A DNA stretch of 64,000 bases from Mytilus californianus (taxonomy: Eukaryota; Mollusca; Bivalvia; Mytilida; Mytilidae), in contig NW_026262668.1 of assembly GCF_021869535.1 (NCBI RefSeq), positions 75,041,558 through 75,105,557 on the forward strand. The letters are read 5' to 3'. The position numbers and the translations under genes were made by a program. Shown here piece by piece: positions 1-12,900 of this stretch; the first letter of the stretch is position 1, and each line of letters begins with the position of its first letter. The notes beneath the pieces are model-generated. The model worked only from the letters and a program-made list of their open reading frames with translations. It had not been told where the DNA came from and did no database searches.

Positions 1-780
1 AAAAAATGTATCCGATGACCCCGCCCATCAACCACGATGGCCGCCATAGCTAAAAATAGAACATGGGGTAAAATGCAGTTTTTGGCTTATATCTCTGAAA
101 CTAAAGCATTTAGAGCATATTTTAGAAGTAAAAATGTTCATCAGGTCAAGATTTATCTGCCCTGAAATTTTCAGACGCTTCAGACAACCCGTTGTTGGGT
201 TGCTGCCCCTGAATTGGTAATTTTAAGGACATTTTGCAGTTTTTGGTTGTTATCTTGTTATAATAGATAGAGATAAACTGTAAACAGCAAAATCGTTCAA
301 CAAAGTAAGATCTACAAATAAGTCAAACATGACCAACATGTCAATTGACCCCATATCGAGTTATTGCCCTTTAAAGTAAATTTTTAACAATTTTTCTTAA
401 ATGTTTGTAATCTTTTACAAAAATCTTATCCTCTGAAACTACTGGGCCAAATTAAACCAAACTTGGCCTAAATCATCCTTAGGGTATGTGGTTAAAAAAA
501 TGTATCCGATGACCCTGCCCATCAACCAACATGGCCGACATGGCTAAAAATAGAACATAGGGGTAAAATGCTCCTGAATAAGGATTTTTTTACCCTCTTT
601 TGTGTTTTGAGCAAAAACTAAAGAAGATAGTGAGAAACTAAACAGACTAAAAGATCAGTAATACAAGATCAACAAAATAGAGATTTTTTTCTAATCTCGT
701 CTACAATGTTGGAGAGTGTCCTTTGTTAGATATGCACATAGACCAAGGTGAGCGACACAGGCTCTTTAGAGCCACTAGTT
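1..780 (+). repeat. 490-bp-unit repeat, left-truncated
   Basis: Two tandem versions of a unit with 'atccgatgacc', 'acatggc' and 'ctaaaaatagaacat' start near 1 and 497. The end 'ggtgagcgacacaggctct' near 750 is also the end of the longer element at 18150-19640. The upstream exons of gene 1 are left of this. Confidence 0.75.
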
Positions 781-1625
781 TTTTGTAATATCCTTTTTGG
801 TTATATAGCTCTTCACCTGTTTTGGTTTTTATACATCCTTGGCTTTCAAATATTCGGCTTTGAGCTTTGAGCTCTGAGCGTTCCCGATGAAGGTAAATCC
901 AGAAAAGCGCTTCGGACGCATGAAATTTTTAACGTGTTGTTTTAATTTTTTTACAGCACTGGATCGATACCTCTGATGGTCAACTATCAGTCCCCGATGG
1001 GTATCATCAGCTCAGTAGTCAGGACTTCGGTACTGACATGATTTATAACTTTTCCGTTTATAAATTTTGTAATTATAAAGATACTAAGGTTCCAACTCCC
1101 TTAGGCAAAGTTAACCTTAGATTGATTTGGCAGTTTTTATGTCCTTTTTAGTTATATAGCTCTTCAACTGTTTTGGTTCTTGACCTTCAAATATTTGATT
1201 TGAGCATTCCTGATGAAGGTAAATCAAGAAAAGCGCTTCGGACGCTTGAAATATTTAACGTGTTGTTTTCATTATTTTACAGCACTGGGTCGATACTTCT
1301 GCTGGTGGACTATCAGTCCCCGATGGTATGATCAGCTCAGTAGTCAGTACTTCGGTACTGACTGAACTGATTTATAACAAACTTTCTAAACTTGTCCGTT
1401 TATCAATTTTGTAATTATAAAGAAACTTAGGATTCAACACCCTCAGGGAAAGTTGACCTCGGATGGATTTGACTGTTTTTTTAGATTCGGTTATATAGCT
1501 CTTCAACTGTTTCGGCTCTTATAAATCCTTGACATTCAAATGTTCGGCTTTGAGCGTCCCTGATGAAGGTAAATCCAGAAAAGCGCTTCGGACACTTGAA
1601 ATATTTAACGTGTTGTTTTCATTAT
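780..1625 (+). repeat. Tandem repeat of about 330-350 bp, three copies
   Basis: The block 'aaaagcgcttcggac' recurs near 900, 1230 and 1580, each time followed by 'aacgtgttgtttt', and the block with 'cttcggtactgac' recurs twice. Related single copies are at 44170-44300 and 44520-44810. I associate this family with Mytilus. Confidence 0.75.
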
Positions 1626-1984
1626 TTTAAGGCTCAATTTTAGTCTTTTTTTTACATGAATCTGCTCTATTCCATTCTTTGTCTCCCGTCATTTGACAAG
1701 AGTTACTTTTTTGTAAAGCAGTATCATTAACTAAGTAATTAGAACGGTTAGCACAAACACACACATACACACATACACACAGAGGAAATTCTATTAACCA
1801 AACTAAACACAATAACCGCCAAATGAAAAATCGTTGTTATACTAGTTATGTGTATCTTTTTTATTTCGCTTTGCCGATGGTGAGGTTTTTACTTTAGATA
1901 TGAAAATCAAAATACCGCGGAATAAAACTAGTTTTTGTTATTAACAAATAACTACATGTCTATTATATGCATTTGGTTTTTGTC
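1626..1984. other. Intron tail, no gene seen
   Basis: The stretch holds a short (CA)-rich run near 1750-1785 and otherwise unique AT-rich DNA before the acceptor at 1990. Confidence 0.5.
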
Positions 1985-1990
1985 TTGCAG

Positions 1991-2163
1991 ATGTACAAAT
2001 AGCATCATCATCCGTATTTGAAAATTTCAATGCGTCTTTATTGAGACATCGTGATGATGTTATAGATATATACAGTTGTAGTTTTGCCAACTTCCATACT
2101 GGAACGAAGACCTATCCTTTGCTTCACGAACAAAAAAGTGCCTTAGAATCTGGAACAACCCAG
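1991..2163 (+). CDS. Gene 1 exon: convertase catalytic domain, substrate-pocket segment
   Basis: The acceptor is ttgcag at 1985-1990 and the donor CAG|GTGAAT. The exon enters with two bases completing a codon and leaves in phase 0. It encodes 57 residues ending in a block that aligns with the furin segment around 'IYSASWGPEDDG': here it reads IYSCSFANFHTG. The Ile-Tyr-Ser start and the Gly fit the family, but Trp, Pro and both Asp of the segment are replaced. The preceding exon, which should hold the Asp and His catalytic residues, is not in the window. Confidence 0.8.
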
Positions 2164-5100
2164 GTGAATAAATTTCTTAAGAATACAATAAAAAATGTTG
2201 AACTGTATTCCTTGACAATTACTCAATAATACTTGAAACGAGAACTGCTTTATGAACATTAATAATGTTTATTAGCAAATGGCCTGTGATAAATGAAATT
2301 ACTGTATGTCAAATACAGCTGTCTAGTTTTGGTTATACATTGATGTTACACTATCCCTCAGATATTTAAGAAGGTAAGAAATTCAAATATTTAAATGAAT
2401 CATGTTATAAAAAACAAATCATTAACTTAACAGGGGTAAAGCATTTTCCCCCGTTATATGTGCGCTCACAATGTCAATAAGAGAAATTGAAATTTCAAAG
2501 TTGACAAAATTTGCTGAGTTCAATCCACAGCTTAGCATAAATTCTAGTTAAACATTGTTTTCTCTATCGAGCATTCGTTTCTTGTCCACTTCCAGCAATT
2601 TATGTATGTTTTCAACTTTATTTATTATATGAAAAAAAATTATAGATCAGGAAACTGTATAACACATTTTCTTTAATAAACATTGCCGGATGAGAATCTG
2701 TTGCAAGAAAGACACAGACCTATTTAATATCCTTAAGAGTATCAATTAATTTTCTGATCACAAAATAATAAGAAATAAAAATATGATAGTCTTGTTTACT
2801 CCAAGATGGCAGCATAATCATAACTGAAGGTAAACGAGATATAAAAGGAGGCAGAAGGTACCAAAGAGACAATTAATATTCATAAGTCGAAGATTGATAG
2901 AAAACATCACGGCAAAACAAACTATAAAACGACGAAAAGACAACCAACAGGCAAACAAAACAATTCATAGTAAACTTGATACTGAGCAGCTCGAACCCTA
3001 CCAAAAAATGAATGATATACTGGGTAGTTAGAAGATATAAAGTAAACGCCAAGCCGTTCTCAGTCAGATAGCATCCTGTGAAGTCTCTGCAAATTACTCT
3101 GGTATCGTGTAATTTATATAATATGTATATCATATATTCTATGTCCTTTTAATATTTCCTTTTACTTATTTTATTATCTGGATTAATTGATTTGATTTAG
3201 AGTTGTTGATGTTCTTATTCTAGTCACAGTAGTCTGTCCTTGTCATTGAAATGGATGTTTTATTTTATTTTTTTGTTAAGGGTCGAAATGGTCTTGGATC
3301 TGTGTATGTTTTTGCTACTGGAAATAGTGGTGGTGATGATAGAGATGTTTTCCGTGATAGCTGTGCTTATGACAGACTGGTTACCAATAGATACGTAATT
3401 TCTGTAGCAGGTACTAAGCTAAAAATTACTGAACATATTTTTAAACAATGTTTAAACTTAACCAAACATAAAAATAACATATATGAGAAACTGTGGCAGT
3501 GTTTAGTTTTAAAAAAAAGAGTCTGTCTCTGTCCTTTGAATACTAAGGATTTTCTACACCAGGAATAGATGACCTTAGCTGTAAATGTAAAAACATCTCG
3601 AAATTCTTCATATCTTCAACTTTGTACTTTATTTGGCCTTTCTTTTTTTTTTATTCGAGCGTCACTGATGAGTCTTTTGTAGATAAAATGCGCGTCTGGC
3701 GTACAAAATTATAATCCTGGTTTCTAGGATGAGTTTATTTGTTAGTGTTACTGCGGTTAATTTAAGTCACTCACTAGATAATGAATACTTTATCTTATAT
3801 CGAGCATTGAAAAGTTTTTATATTTGTAAAAAAAAACAACATGTGACTTGATCGTTAACGAGCGCAAATTAAAAATTTGAAAGAGTTGATAATACAAACT
3901 ATCATAAGATTATAGATAACTGGTGTTGTCAACAATTAACCGGTTAACCTGTAAACCGTCAGAAGGTACCAAATATCGAATACCGAAATCATTAACCGGT
4001 TAATCTGACCGATTTAATTGTAAACGTTTCTATAACAAATGTATATTCAAATAATAAGATAAACCCTATACTAATATTTTAACATGATGATAGTGGTACT
4101 TAATGAGATCAATTATCCAGTACGTTTGTGACTTATTTGCCAATGAATACATTCCAATTTTACATAATTAATTACCACGGAGACACTTTGTCTTGTATCA
4201 GCTTAGGACAAGATCTTGAGAAAACATAATTTATAAGGGTGTGTAAAAAACAGACATTGAGCAGTTTTAAAAGAGAGGTGAAAGATACCAAAGGGATATT
4301 GAAACTCATAAGTCGGAAACAAACTGATAATTCCATGACAAAAAACGAAAAGCTGATCAAACTGTACGATTTAGTTGTTCATTTCATTTCAACTTAATAT
4401 TGAGTTAATATTAACGTCCAAATGCATATTTCAAACCAAATGCTGATTACAAAAATGTAAAATGCAAACCTAGTGTGTACTGGTCATTCCAGTACTACGC
4501 AGCCATGAACTATATATTGTGTTTAAGGAAAAGATGTAACGAAAAAGTTCAATACATCATATCATTAAACCGTACTCCGTGGTAAAGTACCGCATACATT
4601 TCTTAGTTTGGTTGATCGATTAAAATGTTTGCGTAACGTCCAGTGGAAATTCGTGGATGAGAACAGAATTACAATTAATTCAACGGGCAGGTCCCGGAGT
4701 ATTGGTTTATAGGCTTGGAGGCCATTTAGAATGCTACTGGGAAATGAGGTTACATTTGATACGAACAGAAATTAAGCCTTGCAACAGGCCATATACTGAG
4801 AGTTGCTGCAAGATTTTAACGCGACAAGAGTGCGACACTTAGTACCGTATACGCGAGGCGTCGGATTTAATGTTCCAAATATGACGACACTTGGCTGTGA
4901 ATTTATACGTCCCTCACAGGCAAAAAAGACGCCCCATTTAGCAGATATTTTACTGTAGGTCGTAAGTTTTACTGCAGGCCAGAAGAAGACCAAAAGTTAC
5001 CATATTTCTTTACCCCAGCCACCCTGAGGGTAAATCTTCTTTGAACATTAACTTTCCTACCGGTTAACCGGTTAATCGGTTGAAAGATTAACCACGTTAC

Positions 5101-5628
5101 ATAATAATATTCAATTTGACAACACTATAGATAATGGAAGACAAATGATTAAATCAGAAACATAAAAAAATATAATTAGAATCCAGAGAATGCATATCAA
5201 GTATCTCTGTAAAAATTATTTTAATCATACATTTAATAACCTGATATGTGATATAACTATTTGCTAGGTATTCAGCATGATCTTCAGAAACTCCCAAACG
5301 GCGAAGCTTGTAGTGCTATGATGGTTACAGCTTTTACGGCAAAAGCAGGTGCCCAGAATATAGGGAAAGTGGTAAGTATATTTATACCATTTAGACTGAG
5401 AAAAACAAATACTTCAAATAGTATGAAATAAATTTCTAATATTTGTAGTCCGAGGGATGAATAGATTGTTTTAGTAAATGGTGTAATACAGGATTATCGA
5501 GAATTGAGATACATCATATCTGCATGCATTGAGAGACCACATTTATTAGTCGCATTTATTGAAAATGAAAACCCACAAGGCTTTGTTGTGTAAAACCCTT
5601 CAATAAAATCCCTGAATGCATTACTTAA

Positions 5629-5666
<38 letters not shown>

Positions 5667-6909
5667 AACAAGTCTAAATTGAAAACAACGTTCAAACCTA
5701 TGATTGCGTTGGATAAAAACCGCAATTTGTATACGTGTGCATGCAAAACAAATTTCTTGTTAGAGGGGTCTAAATACAGCACATACAACTTTTTCCAAAA
5801 GACCAAAAAAGTGAAAAAGTATATTTTAACATAACGCATTTGACTAACAGGTCGAACAACAAATGTTCTTAAACCCTGCCGACTGCCATTGGCAATTGCC
5901 AAATAAACGGATCACCAGGTGTAATAAATGGGTCTTATTTATAAATTAATACCAAACAGAAAACAATAAACTTGCGGCAAAGATGGTATACCGCAAACAA
6001 AAGGTGCAAAGATTTTTGTACACCATATCCGGATTTCGACAATTAATGTCTCTTCAGTGATGTTAGGAATCGAAACGGTATTTGGAAGGCCATATAATTT
6101 ACCTCAATTTAGGATAGACTCTTGAATTTGGAGGAGTCAAAATAGGATGAACGGATCATATAAACCCGAAGCCAAATATAATACAAGCCCAAACGAAAAA
6201 ATATAAACAAGTCTAAATTGAAAACAACGTTCAAACCTATGACTGTGTTGGATAAAAACCGCAATTTTTATACGTGTGCATGCAAAACAAATTTCTTGTT
6301 AGAGGGGTCTAAATACAGCACAAACAACATTTTCCAAAAGACCAAAAAAGTGAAAAAGTATATTTTAACAAAACGCATTTGACTAACAGGTCGAACAACA
6401 AATGTTCTTAAATCCTGCCGACAGCCATTGACAATTGCCAAATAAACGGATCACAAGATGTTACAAAATAGATCTTATTATTAATGTATTACCAAACAGA
6501 AAACAATAAACTTGCGGAAAAGATGGTATACCGCAAACATGAGGTGCAAAAATTTGTACACCATATCCGGATTTCGACAATTAATGTCTCTTCTGTGATG
6601 TTAGGAATCGAAACGGTGTTTGGAAGGCCATATAATTTACCTCAATTTAGGATAGACTCTTGAATTTTGAAAGAGTCAAAATAGGATGAACGGATCATAT
6701 AAACCTGAAGGCAAATATAATAAATATATATATGTACGTCTAAACAAGTGACAACTCTACGACAGATCCATCCATTAGATCACCAGTGAAGGTGATACAC
6801 GGCTGAAAACACATATTATATTCATAATTACTCTAAATATCAGCACAACAATGTTAAATCTGCAAATTTGCGGAAGCAAATTTTTGTTCTTCCCTCACCG
6901 GGATTCGAA

Positions 6910-6957
<48 letters not shown>

Positions 6958-9900
6958 ACTCTAAAGTGCGATGGTACTTTAAAGTGCGATGGTCACGCTA
7001 AAGTGCGATGGTCTACGCTAAAGTGCGATGGTTGTTTGTTTGCTAAAGTACGGTGGTATATCAAGCTAAAGTGCGATGGACCAATAGGGTAAGGTTCGAG
7101 GGCTTTAAAAACGTTTACTTAAAGAACATAAGATGTAAAAATAGTCTTTTTGCAAAATCTAGTAATCTAAGGTACACCATATGTGATAGGCATTATAATC
7201 TACTGGTAGGCTGAAGTGATTGTTTCTAAATTTAGAAGACCGACCACGTAATAATTGCTAAAAAGGTTATTTAGGTGTCACAAAATACTATATTTCTTGT
7301 GAATGAATTTTTAACAATTCGGGCGTATTGAATATTGCGATAATTGGCGTAGCTTGCCATTCACACAGTCTATCATTAATGGGAACACCTCCCCTTACAG
7401 TCGTCATTGTAAATTACAAATACAAAATTCGATTATTGTCGGAATATGTAACATTTATTTGTTTAAGCTTTAATTTAAATGAGAGAAAAAGGCGATGTTC
7501 TCCGAGTTTTTTCCTTTTTCGTAGCGACTACACATACATGTTATATTTTCCTATAATGTACAAACTAATATTTTAGCCGACAATTTATAATTTACGCATG
7601 CAAACATGTACCTTTATTTTACCGATGTTACTTTTAAAAGCGACAATATTTTAACGGGGACCGCAAAGTAAACTGCAACAAAAACAATGATTTAAACGTA
7701 TCCGTTCGCTTCCAATAAAAGCACGATACAGGATATTTATGCGAATACTATTTTGTATCTAAATAGTAAAATGGTCGACTGTAGGATACAAGTTCTTCTT
7801 CCAGCTACCGGAAAAAAAAACACATTTGCTTCAGACGTCAAAGCACGGTTAGGTTTAAATTAATTATTAATAATTCATTGACCTTTGGTTTAACAGTTGT
7901 TAATCAAATATTAGTAGTTTATCTTCCGGCGTGTTCATTTTTAGTTTGTATAAACGACTGTTAACGTCATAATCAAACTACGTTTCTTACGTCTATACTT
8001 TTGCGGACCATCGGACTTTAGCGTATGGAAGCATCGCACTTTAGCGTATACCATCGTACTTTAGCGTGACCATCGCACTTTAGCGTCCCCATCGCACTTT
8101 AGAGTCCTACATATATATATATATATATATATATACAGCACAAACAACAATTTCCAAAAGACCAAAAAAAGTGAAAAAGTCTATTTTTGTTAAAATAGAC
8201 TTTTTCACTTTTTTGGTCTTTTGGAAATTGTTGTTTGTGCTGTATTTAGACCCCTCTACCAAGAAATTTGTTTTACATGCACACGTATAAAAATTGCGGT
8301 TTTTATCCAACGCAATCATAGGTTTGAACGTTGTTTTCAATTTAGACTTTATATATATTTATATATATATATATGCCTAACAAGTATACAATACCAACAT
8401 GTATTTACAAAATATTGAAAGGTAAAATTAAATATCAAGAGATTTTTCGGATAAACATAATCATCACCTCATACTACTTGCGTGATTCAAAACGGCCTCA
8501 TATCCTTTTTCTCTAATTCTGATGCTTACGCATAACATAATCCGGTCATTTTCCATGGGTGACGGGTCGTTAAAAAACGATACAGTACACAATAAATACA
8601 TGTGGATACAATTTGTGTCTTAAAATGTGAAAAATTGACTACATTTTGCAAAATTAGAAATCCAATACCAATACCAATAAATAAGTTCCAGAGTCATATT
8701 CCAAAAAGAATTGTTCTGAAATGCGCTGTCTGAACAGTTCATACTATTTTGAACTAAAAAAGTAAAAGATGAATGGTTAGTATGTGTGTCCCCGGATAAA
8801 TAAGCTGAACCAAAATATAGGGATCAATTCTGTCAACTTACGTTGTAGTCTTCCACCGCAACGTTCGTGTCTCTTTGTGTTAATCCGTGCTTCCTAAAAA
8901 CAGTTTCACACAATATAACCAAACTATAGATCATGCAGATGTAAAATTTACCTGACTGTAAACAAAGACTACACTTCGGAAAATTATTGATATATTTCAT
9001 AAATTCCGTAATTGAAACTGAATGCAATTGGTTTAATATAACAGATACCGTATTTAAATAAATACTATTATTAAGTATAGGTATAGGTACAGGAATAGCA
9101 TAAATATGTCATGTTATTTGATATTTTTAATTGGTACGTGGATATGAAATTACGGACGTAGGTAACTAAGCATATACACATAAACTTGATCTTGTTTCTT
9201 ACTTTATATACCATTATCCAGTATGACTTTTAAGCAACCTATATTCATATATACATATCTCTAATCATTCGTTTATGTTATATGTTAAGAGCTATTTCTG
9301 CTTGTCAGCTGTCCATTACTTTGAGATTTCTGAATTTTATTTTTTTTTACTTGTACATTACATAAATCGAAGTTGATATCGAACATTTCGTAAGTAACTG
9401 ATAGTTCCCGTTTATACAGAAATGTTGAATGACAATTTTTTAATGCGAAAAAGTTTTTGTTTGCTACCTTGATTTGTCCCTTCTGAATCGATTTGCGAGA
9501 TAATAAAACCGGAAACTACTGACGCCTTAATTTATACATATATAAAAACAATACGAAATATTTAATTGTATTGCCAATTTATGCATATCAATCAATGTGA
9601 CTTTTAATCATCTTATAAATCCACATTTATTCAAGTCTTTCTGAGCATTCTACTTGTTTGATAATAAAGATCATAATATTCAACATTTCATTTTAAAGAT
9701 AACCACGGATATTGGAAACACAACCACAGATCACTTTAACCAAAACTCAGCAGCGGCACCTATGGTATCCGGTGCTGTAGCTCTTGCTTTAAGTGCGAAG
9801 TAAGTAGTTAATACACAAGTCCTTTCTAAGATAAAAGACATAACGCCTTATTGTCATCATTAATTTGTACGAATTTTATAATTACATTGAGTAAAATGTT

Positions 9901-12900
9901 AATGATATATAACGTAAGTTATACAATAAATGTATAAATTTATACATTGATTTCAGAGAAGGCAATTGAAGCAAAAATTTCGTCCGAAATACTTTTTGAT
10001 TACATATTCCTATGGTTACATCATGATATTTAAAAAAACAAGCAAAACAATTTGAGGCTAGAAATCCTTTTGATAACACAGTTTCATAAAATTGGATATC
10101 ATATCGAGGCACATTTGAAAATTCAAATAATCAAAAGATCTCAAAGAGTACTAAAGTCTAAATCCCTCTTTTCGTGCAATAGTATAAAAAGTTCTCTATA
10201 TCTTTACACAAGAATTCCTCGTTTCAAACTTAAAGAATTAGACTTATCACCAAATTTGTACTTGCATGAGCAACATGACGACTGCCACATTTGGAGCAGC
10301 AAATGATTATCCCACCGGAGCACCTGAGACTACACCCGGTTTTGGCGGGGTTCGTGTTGCTCAGCCTTTAGTTACTTCTATGTTGTGTTTTGTGCACTGT
10401 TGTCTGTCTTTTGGTCGTTTTTTCGTTTTTTTACCATTGTATTGCCAGTTCGTTTTCGTCTTATGAGTTTAAATATCCCTTCTGTATCTTCCACCTCTTT
10501 TTTAAGACAGACTGAAGAATTATATACAGTTTAGTTCCCATAACAGAATGGCAAACGCAGATAAAAAATGTTTTAATAATTATTTTAGGAAAGGAAAAAT
10601 CATACATGTATATTGTATAAAAATTACTCTGATTTCTACAAAAAAGTTAATAAAAACTGACATGAGTAAGATGCTGGATATTATGATTTACAAAATATTG
10701 ATTACGTTTGGAGGCGTTTTTTTTAATTTTTATTTTTTTACAGGCAATTGACATTCCTATGTGAACCAATTAGCCCCTCGGTTGCCATGTTGTTCTTTTA
10801 TTTTTATTAGGAAAACATCATACAGAAGTATCTCAATTCAAAAAGAAAAGAAGCTGGAATTACCTTTTAACTTCATATTCCTCTATAAAGATAGTACCCT
10901 TTCATTGAATAATTCAAAATTGTGTGACTATATTGACTGCATCTATTCCAATGAACTGGAAATGAGGGATAACATAGATAGAGTTTAATCTTTACTTACA
11001 TTCAGAAATTGAAAGTGAGAGTCGGTTGAGAACTGATCTTTCCGACAATGCATGATTTCAATTATCTTTTTTGTGAATCTACCATTTCTGTGTAGCAGTA
11101 AACATGAAGCGTTTGTGTATGGAGTGTATATCTCCAAGTTGATACCTTTGCGTTTGCTATAATGAGTTTCTTGATAAGGGACACTGATTTTAAGACAGCT
11201 ATCACGTTTGTTTAATATTTAGGTTGAACTCATACATTTTCGACAGTTTTACGGACACCATCATGATTTAGTTGACCGCATTACAATATCTGTGTTTCAG
11301 ATGACAACGGATATGTTTGAATTATCGAAACCATAACCCCGTGCTTTTCCTCAATTGTTACATTACTCTAAGCTACTTATATACTGATTTTTACTTCTAA
11401 CAATTAAAATGAAGAGTGCCACTAGTATGAGAAGAAACTGCCGACCCTTCCGGAGCACACGAGAAAAATCCGGAAAGAAAATGTTACTGGTCATTCTTTC
11501 ACACAATATTTAGTCCATTAAACATTCTTCTGAAATTCTATTATATATTCTCCGAATTAAGGACTGTTAAAGGAACTTGATGTTCAGTAGTTGTCGTTTG
11601 TTGATGTGGTTCATAAGTGTTCTCGTTTCTTGTTTTTTTATATAGATTAGACTGTTGGTTTTCCTGTTTGAATGGTTTTACACTAGTCATTTTGGGGGCC
11701 CTTTATAGCTTGCTGTTCGGTGTGAGCCAAGGCTCCGTGTTGAAGGCCGTACTTTGACCTTTAATGGTTTACTTTTACAAATTGTGACTTGGATGGAGAG
11801 TTGTCTCATTGGCACTCATACCACATCTTCTTATATCTATCTAATCATATATGTACGTGTTCAGTTATGAATTTATTCTGACAGTGGTACTACAATTTTT
11901 CAATTGTAATTGATATTGTTCCTTCAGCAGGATTCGAATTCCAGCTATTCAGTCACAACTGCAACACAGCCGAGTCGATTTATATATATACTCCTCAAAA
12001 TTAAAGAGTCTATCCTAAATTTAGGTAAATTATGGGGCCTTCCAATAACAGTTTCGATTCCTAACATCACTGAAGAGATATTAATTGTCGAAATCCGGAT
12101 ATGGTGTACAAAAAATCTTTGCACCTTTGTTTGCGGTATACCATCTTTGCCGCAAGTTTATTGTTTTCTGTTTGGTATTAAATTTATAGTTAAGATCCAT
12201 TTATTACACCTTGTGATCCGTTTATTTTGCAATCGCCAATGGCAGTCAGCAGGGTTTAAGAACATTTGTTGTTTGACCTGTTAGTCAAATGCGTTTTGTT
12301 AAAATATACTTTTTCACTTTTTTGGTCTTTTGAAAAATGTTTTTTGTGCTGTATTTAGACTCCTCTAACAAGAAATTTGTTTTGCATGCACACGTATAAA
12401 ACTTGCGGTTTTTATCCAACGCAATCATAGGTTTGAACGTTGTTTTCAATTTAGACTTAAAATTGAGAATGGAAATGGGGAATGTGTCAAAGAGACAACA
12501 ACCCGACCATAGAACAGACAACAGCAGTTTTTTACTATATATATATATATATAGTAAAAAAATAATTTTCACATGTGCAGATATATATATATTCATAAAA
12601 TAAATAGTAAAATAAGTAAACAAGTTAACAGTTCCAGTTCAATCGATTTCATCCTCCATTGCGACTCTTCATGATAACTGATTTAGCGTTGTAATGGGCG
12701 ACGTCGTTAATGAGGCTTGTTACATCGGCATTGTTCATAATTAAAAGTTATCGGGATTTAATCTTGATCGGAACGTTGTTATGAAATAACGTTCCATCTC
12801 CTTTCGATAGGCTTCATCCCGTCTACATTTAAAAATAAACATTATTTGAAATTGTTTTTTACCACAAGTGTCAAGATGGGCACTAATTGGCGAGTTTCTG

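Noticed and set aside
6957..7085. CRISPR-like array
   Set aside because: Short repeats with variable gaps recur, but the host is an animal, the gaps are 0-20 bp, and an inverted array at 8000-8106 shows it is a transposon end.
11910..12284. 124-codon plus-strand ORF
   Set aside because: It runs through a SINE fragment and a minus-strand 540-bp repeat; the other copies do not keep the frame.
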